Source: Paenibacillus monticola (GTDB lineage Bacteria; Bacillota; Bacilli; Paenibacillales; Paenibacillaceae). Taken from it: a stretch of DNA of 64,000 bases. The notes beneath the pieces were generated by a model. That model was not told the origin of the DNA and made no database searches. It saw only the letters and a list, made by a program, of their open reading frames with translations. The first letter of the stretch is position 1, and every line of letters begins with the position of its first letter. The translations under genes were made by a program, and so were the position numbers. Shown here piece by piece: positions 61,716 to 64,000 of this stretch. The DNA lies in the NCBI RefSeq assembly GCF_009664975.1, contig NZ_WJXB01000019.1:1-64000 (forward strand), written 5' to 3'.

Positions 61716-64000
61716 ATGTCCGACCAGATTTGGTCCGGTGACCTGGTGTTAGTTGCCAACCAACGCACTCGTGAAGAAAGGTATTGGCTCGAAAAAATAT
61801 CGGAGGAAGTCGCAGTTGCGGCTTTCCCAACCGATCATAACGCTTTACGGAACGGCGATACTACAGAAAGTCTGCGTTTTGAGCTGACCGGATCGCTGTA
61901 TGAAAAGGTCTCGGTGCTTTCCAAAGGTTCTGACCACACGTTGCACATCATTTTGACCTCAGCCTTGAATTTATTGCTAGCGAAGTACACCGGCGAGCGG
62001 GACCTTGTTGTTGGCACTCCGATCTATCGTCCAGAGACGGACGGTCAGTTTCTGAATACGGTTTTGCCACTGCGAATACGAATCGAGGCAGGGGACTCGT
62101 TCCGCAGTCTGCTCCTGCAGGTGCGCTCGACGATGCTGGAAGCCGTCGAGCATCAGGAATATCCAATGGAAGTCCTGCTCACAAAGTTGAAACGCCCTCA
62201 TCTGTATGAGGTCTCCCTAGTGATGGAAAACATCCAGTCGCCACAACATCTCAACCGTTTGCCGGCTGCGCTGAATTTCGTGTTTATGCATCGCAACGGT
62301 GTCGTAGAGGCAACGGTGGAGTACAACAACAGCCGCTATCATGAGGAAAGTATCAAACGTATCGTCAGTCACTTCATCACGTTGCTGGAAAAAGTTCTTG
62401 GTGATATCAACGCAGAACTTACTGCTCTTTCGTTGTTGAGTCAAACGGAAGAGGAGGCTCTGGTAGTTGCTTATAACGCGACAACAACCGAGTACCCGGC
62501 AGACATGACGGTTGTTCAACTTTTTGAGCAACAAGTGAAAAAAAACGTTACAAAACTTGCGGTGGCGGCGGGTGATGTCTCGCTATCCTACCAAGAATTG
62601 AATGCCAAAGCCAACCGTCTTGCCCGCGTGTTACAGAGCCTCGGTGTCAGTGCTGACTCGCTTGTCGTACTGATCGTTGAAAACTCAGTTGACACCATCG
62701 TAGGCATGCTTGCTGTGTTGAAAGCAGGCGGTGCTTATGTGCCGATCGATCCAGACAACCCAGTCGAGCGCAAAAAATTCTTGCTTGAAGATAGCCAAGC
62801 GATCGTCATCTTAACACAGCAGCACTTGTTGGCAACACAAGCAGAACTGTTTGAGGCAGTCGAGTCGCAGCGTGTGTTGCTGATCGATGACCTAGATGTA
62901 TATGCGGACCAAGACGAGACTAACCTTGCACCAGTCGCGGGACCATCGAACCTCGCGTACGTCATTTATACTTCGGGCACGACAGGCAAACCAAAGGGGG
63001 TGTTGATCGAGAACAAAGGTGCGGTCAATTACTTGACTTTTGCGGCGAAACATTACGTTCAAGGGGAGAAGGCTGATTTTCCACTGTTCACTTCCATCGC
63101 CTTTGACCTCACAGTGACCTCGATCTTTATACCGCTCCTGACCGGCAATGCTGTGATTGTCTACCAAGAGGAACACAAAGAACGACTCTTGGAGCGAGTC
63201 TTGGAAGAAGATCGTGTCAGTGTTGTGAAGGCTACACCTGCTCATTTGAAGTTAATTAAGCACCGTGATTGGTCGAACTCTTCCGTCAAGAGACTGGTTG
63301 TGGGTGGGGAAGACCTGAAAGCCGAACTCGCACGTGAAGTAATCGCGGCCTTTGGCGGGAACGTGGAGATTTACAACGAATACGGTCCGACCGAAACGGT
63401 CGTCGGTTGCATGATTCATCGCTTTGACGAGTCTTCGGATACTCGTGATTCGGTGCCGATTGGGGTCCCGGCTGACAACACGGACATTTTCGTGCTCGAT
63501 GCGGATCGAAACTCCGTACCAGTCGGTGTGGTTGGCGAGATCTTCATCGGTGGTGACGGTGTGGCACGTGGCTACCGCAACTGTCCTGAATTGACTACGG
63601 AACGTTTTATCACCCTGCCTCAAGGTCGTGTCTACAGGTCGGGTGACCTCGCGAAGTTCTTGCCTTCTGGGCAACTCGAATATTTGGGGCGTACAGATAA
63701 CCAAGTCAAAATCAACGGCTACCGCATTGAACTTGGTGAAATTGAGACTCAACTTCTGCATCTGCATGAAAAGTACACACCTAAAGACTCGGTGTTTCAC
63801 GATATTACGCAACAGCCAAACCCAGAAGGGATTACCTATTGCACACGTTGCGTGTTGCCCTCTAACTATCCAAAGATTACGTTTGACGAGCATGGAGTCT
63901 GCTCTGTTTGCTGCGATTATGAAAAGTATCAACCACATACAGAAAATTATTTCAAAACGATGGACGACTTCTGCGAACTCGTCGATGCAAACAAAGGCAC
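61716..64000 (+). CDS. NRPS, partial: half C - A(Asn) interrupted by PP-loop domain
   Basis: Starts at ATG 61716 with AAGGAGG upstream and runs off the right edge (761 residues seen). Residues 15-245 match only the C-terminal half of a condensation domain (YWLEKISEEV; FLNTVLPLRIRI); the HHxxxDG half is absent. The A domain starts near 255, with YTSGTTGKPKG at about 415 and code by eye D-L-T-K-V-G-E-V-G (Asn). Directly after motif A8 (INGYRIELGEIE) the sequence turns into YCTRCVLPSNYPKITFDEHG with CSVCC, the cysteine-rich start of WbpG/PseA-type PP-loop amidotransferases. Confidence 0.9.
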   Translation, partial: MSDQIWSGDLVLVANQRTREERYWLEKISEEVAVAAFPTDHNALRNGDTTESLRFELTGSLYEKVSVLSKGSDHTLHIILTSALNLLLAKYTGERDLVVGTPIYRPETDGQFLNTVLPLRIRIEAGDSFRSLLLQVRSTMLEAVEHQEYPMEVLLTKLKRPHLYEVSLVMENIQSPQHLNRLPAALNFVFMHRNGVVEATVEYNNSRYHEESIKRIVSHFITLLEKVLGDINAELTALSLLSQTEEEALVVAYNATTTEYPADMTVVQLFEQQVKKNVTKLAVAAGDVSLSYQELNAKANRLARVLQSLGVSADSLVVLIVENSVDTIVGMLAVLKAGGAYVPIDPDNPVERKKFLLEDSQAIVILTQQHLLATQAELFEAVESQRVLLIDDLDVYADQDETNLAPVAGPSNLAYVIYTSGTTGKPKGVLIENKGAVNYLTFAAKHYVQGEKADFPLFTSIAFDLTVTSIFIPLLTGNAVIVYQEEHKERLLERVLEEDRVSVVKATPAHLKLIKHRDWSNSSVKRLVVGGEDLKAELAREVIAAFGGNVEIYNEYGPTETVVGCMIHRFDESSDTRDSVPIGVPADNTDIFVLDADRNSVPVGVVGEIFIGGDGVARGYRNCPELTTERFITLPQGRVYRSGDLAKFLPSGQLEYLGRTDNQVKINGYRIELGEIETQLLHLHEKYTPKDSVFHDITQQPNPEGITYCTRCVLPSNYPKITFDEHGVCSVCCDYEKYQPHTENYFKTMDDFCELVDANKG

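Overview
The window reads as chromosome of a Paenibacillus-like Firmicute. This rests on the rRNA/tRNA array style, the gene order cdaA-cdaR-glmM-glmS with a glmS ribozyme, a SigW/RsiW pair, a PBSX-type phage-tail locus with Firmicute (Xkd) gene order, and strong AGGAGG-type ribosome binding sites. Assignment to a genus is inference.

Region 1 (1-1500) is the 3' end of an rRNA operon: the tail of 23S, 5S, then twelve tRNA genes (Asn, Thr, Glu, Val, Gln, Lys, Leu, Gly, Arg, Pro, Gly, Pro), closed by a hairpin terminator. Region 2 (1521-16226) is a compact PBSX/XkdK-type contractile-tail locus. It has an ImmA-like protease and Xre repressor facing left, an ArpU-type activator facing right, then tail terminator, sheath, tube, tail chaperone (with a textbook -1 frameshift site), tape measure, baseplate, fibre, holin and endolysin. 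I see no integrase, terminase, portal or capsid gene, so it looks like a headless tailocin. Region 3 (16354-28219) is core chromosome: a LysR regulator, ppc, sigW-rsiW, cdaA-cdaR, glmM, the glmS ribozyme and glmS.

Region 4 (28220-33010) is a mobile-element scar directly behind glmS, the classical attTn7 position. I read three consecutive Tn7-like right ends (arrays of about 20-21 bp TnsB-type sites) and one inverted left end with three dispersed sites. Between the last right end and the left end lie an IS256-family element with an 8-bp target duplication and a frameshifted transposase, and a decayed IS110-family element. No tns genes remain. A noncoding stretch with several nested complementary arms follows.

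Region 5 (33011 to the right edge) is a large hybrid NRPS/PKS cluster that continues past the window. It opens with a type II thioesterase and a protein tentatively resembling BtrH. Next come four coupled genes of the hydroxymalonyl/methoxymalonyl-ACP pathway (FkbK-, FkbH-, ACP- and FkbI-like; no O-methyltransferase). The assembly line follows: a 4055-residue NRPS (C-A-T-C-A-T-C-MaoC-SDR-FkbH-VOC-VOC-T), a malonyl PKS module (KS-AT-KR-ACP), a second PKS module with an atypical AT (KS-AT-KR-ACP-C), and an NRPS that begins with half a C domain and whose Asn-type A domain is interrupted after motif A8 by a PP-loop amidotransferase-like domain. The likely order of units is Ser, an amino acid of uncertain identity, a glyceryl-type unit loaded without an A domain, malonate, hydroxymalonate, then Asn. 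The A-less module and the interrupted A domain are the strongest candidates for undescribed biochemistry; the stacked Tn7-like ends are the strongest mobile-DNA observation.
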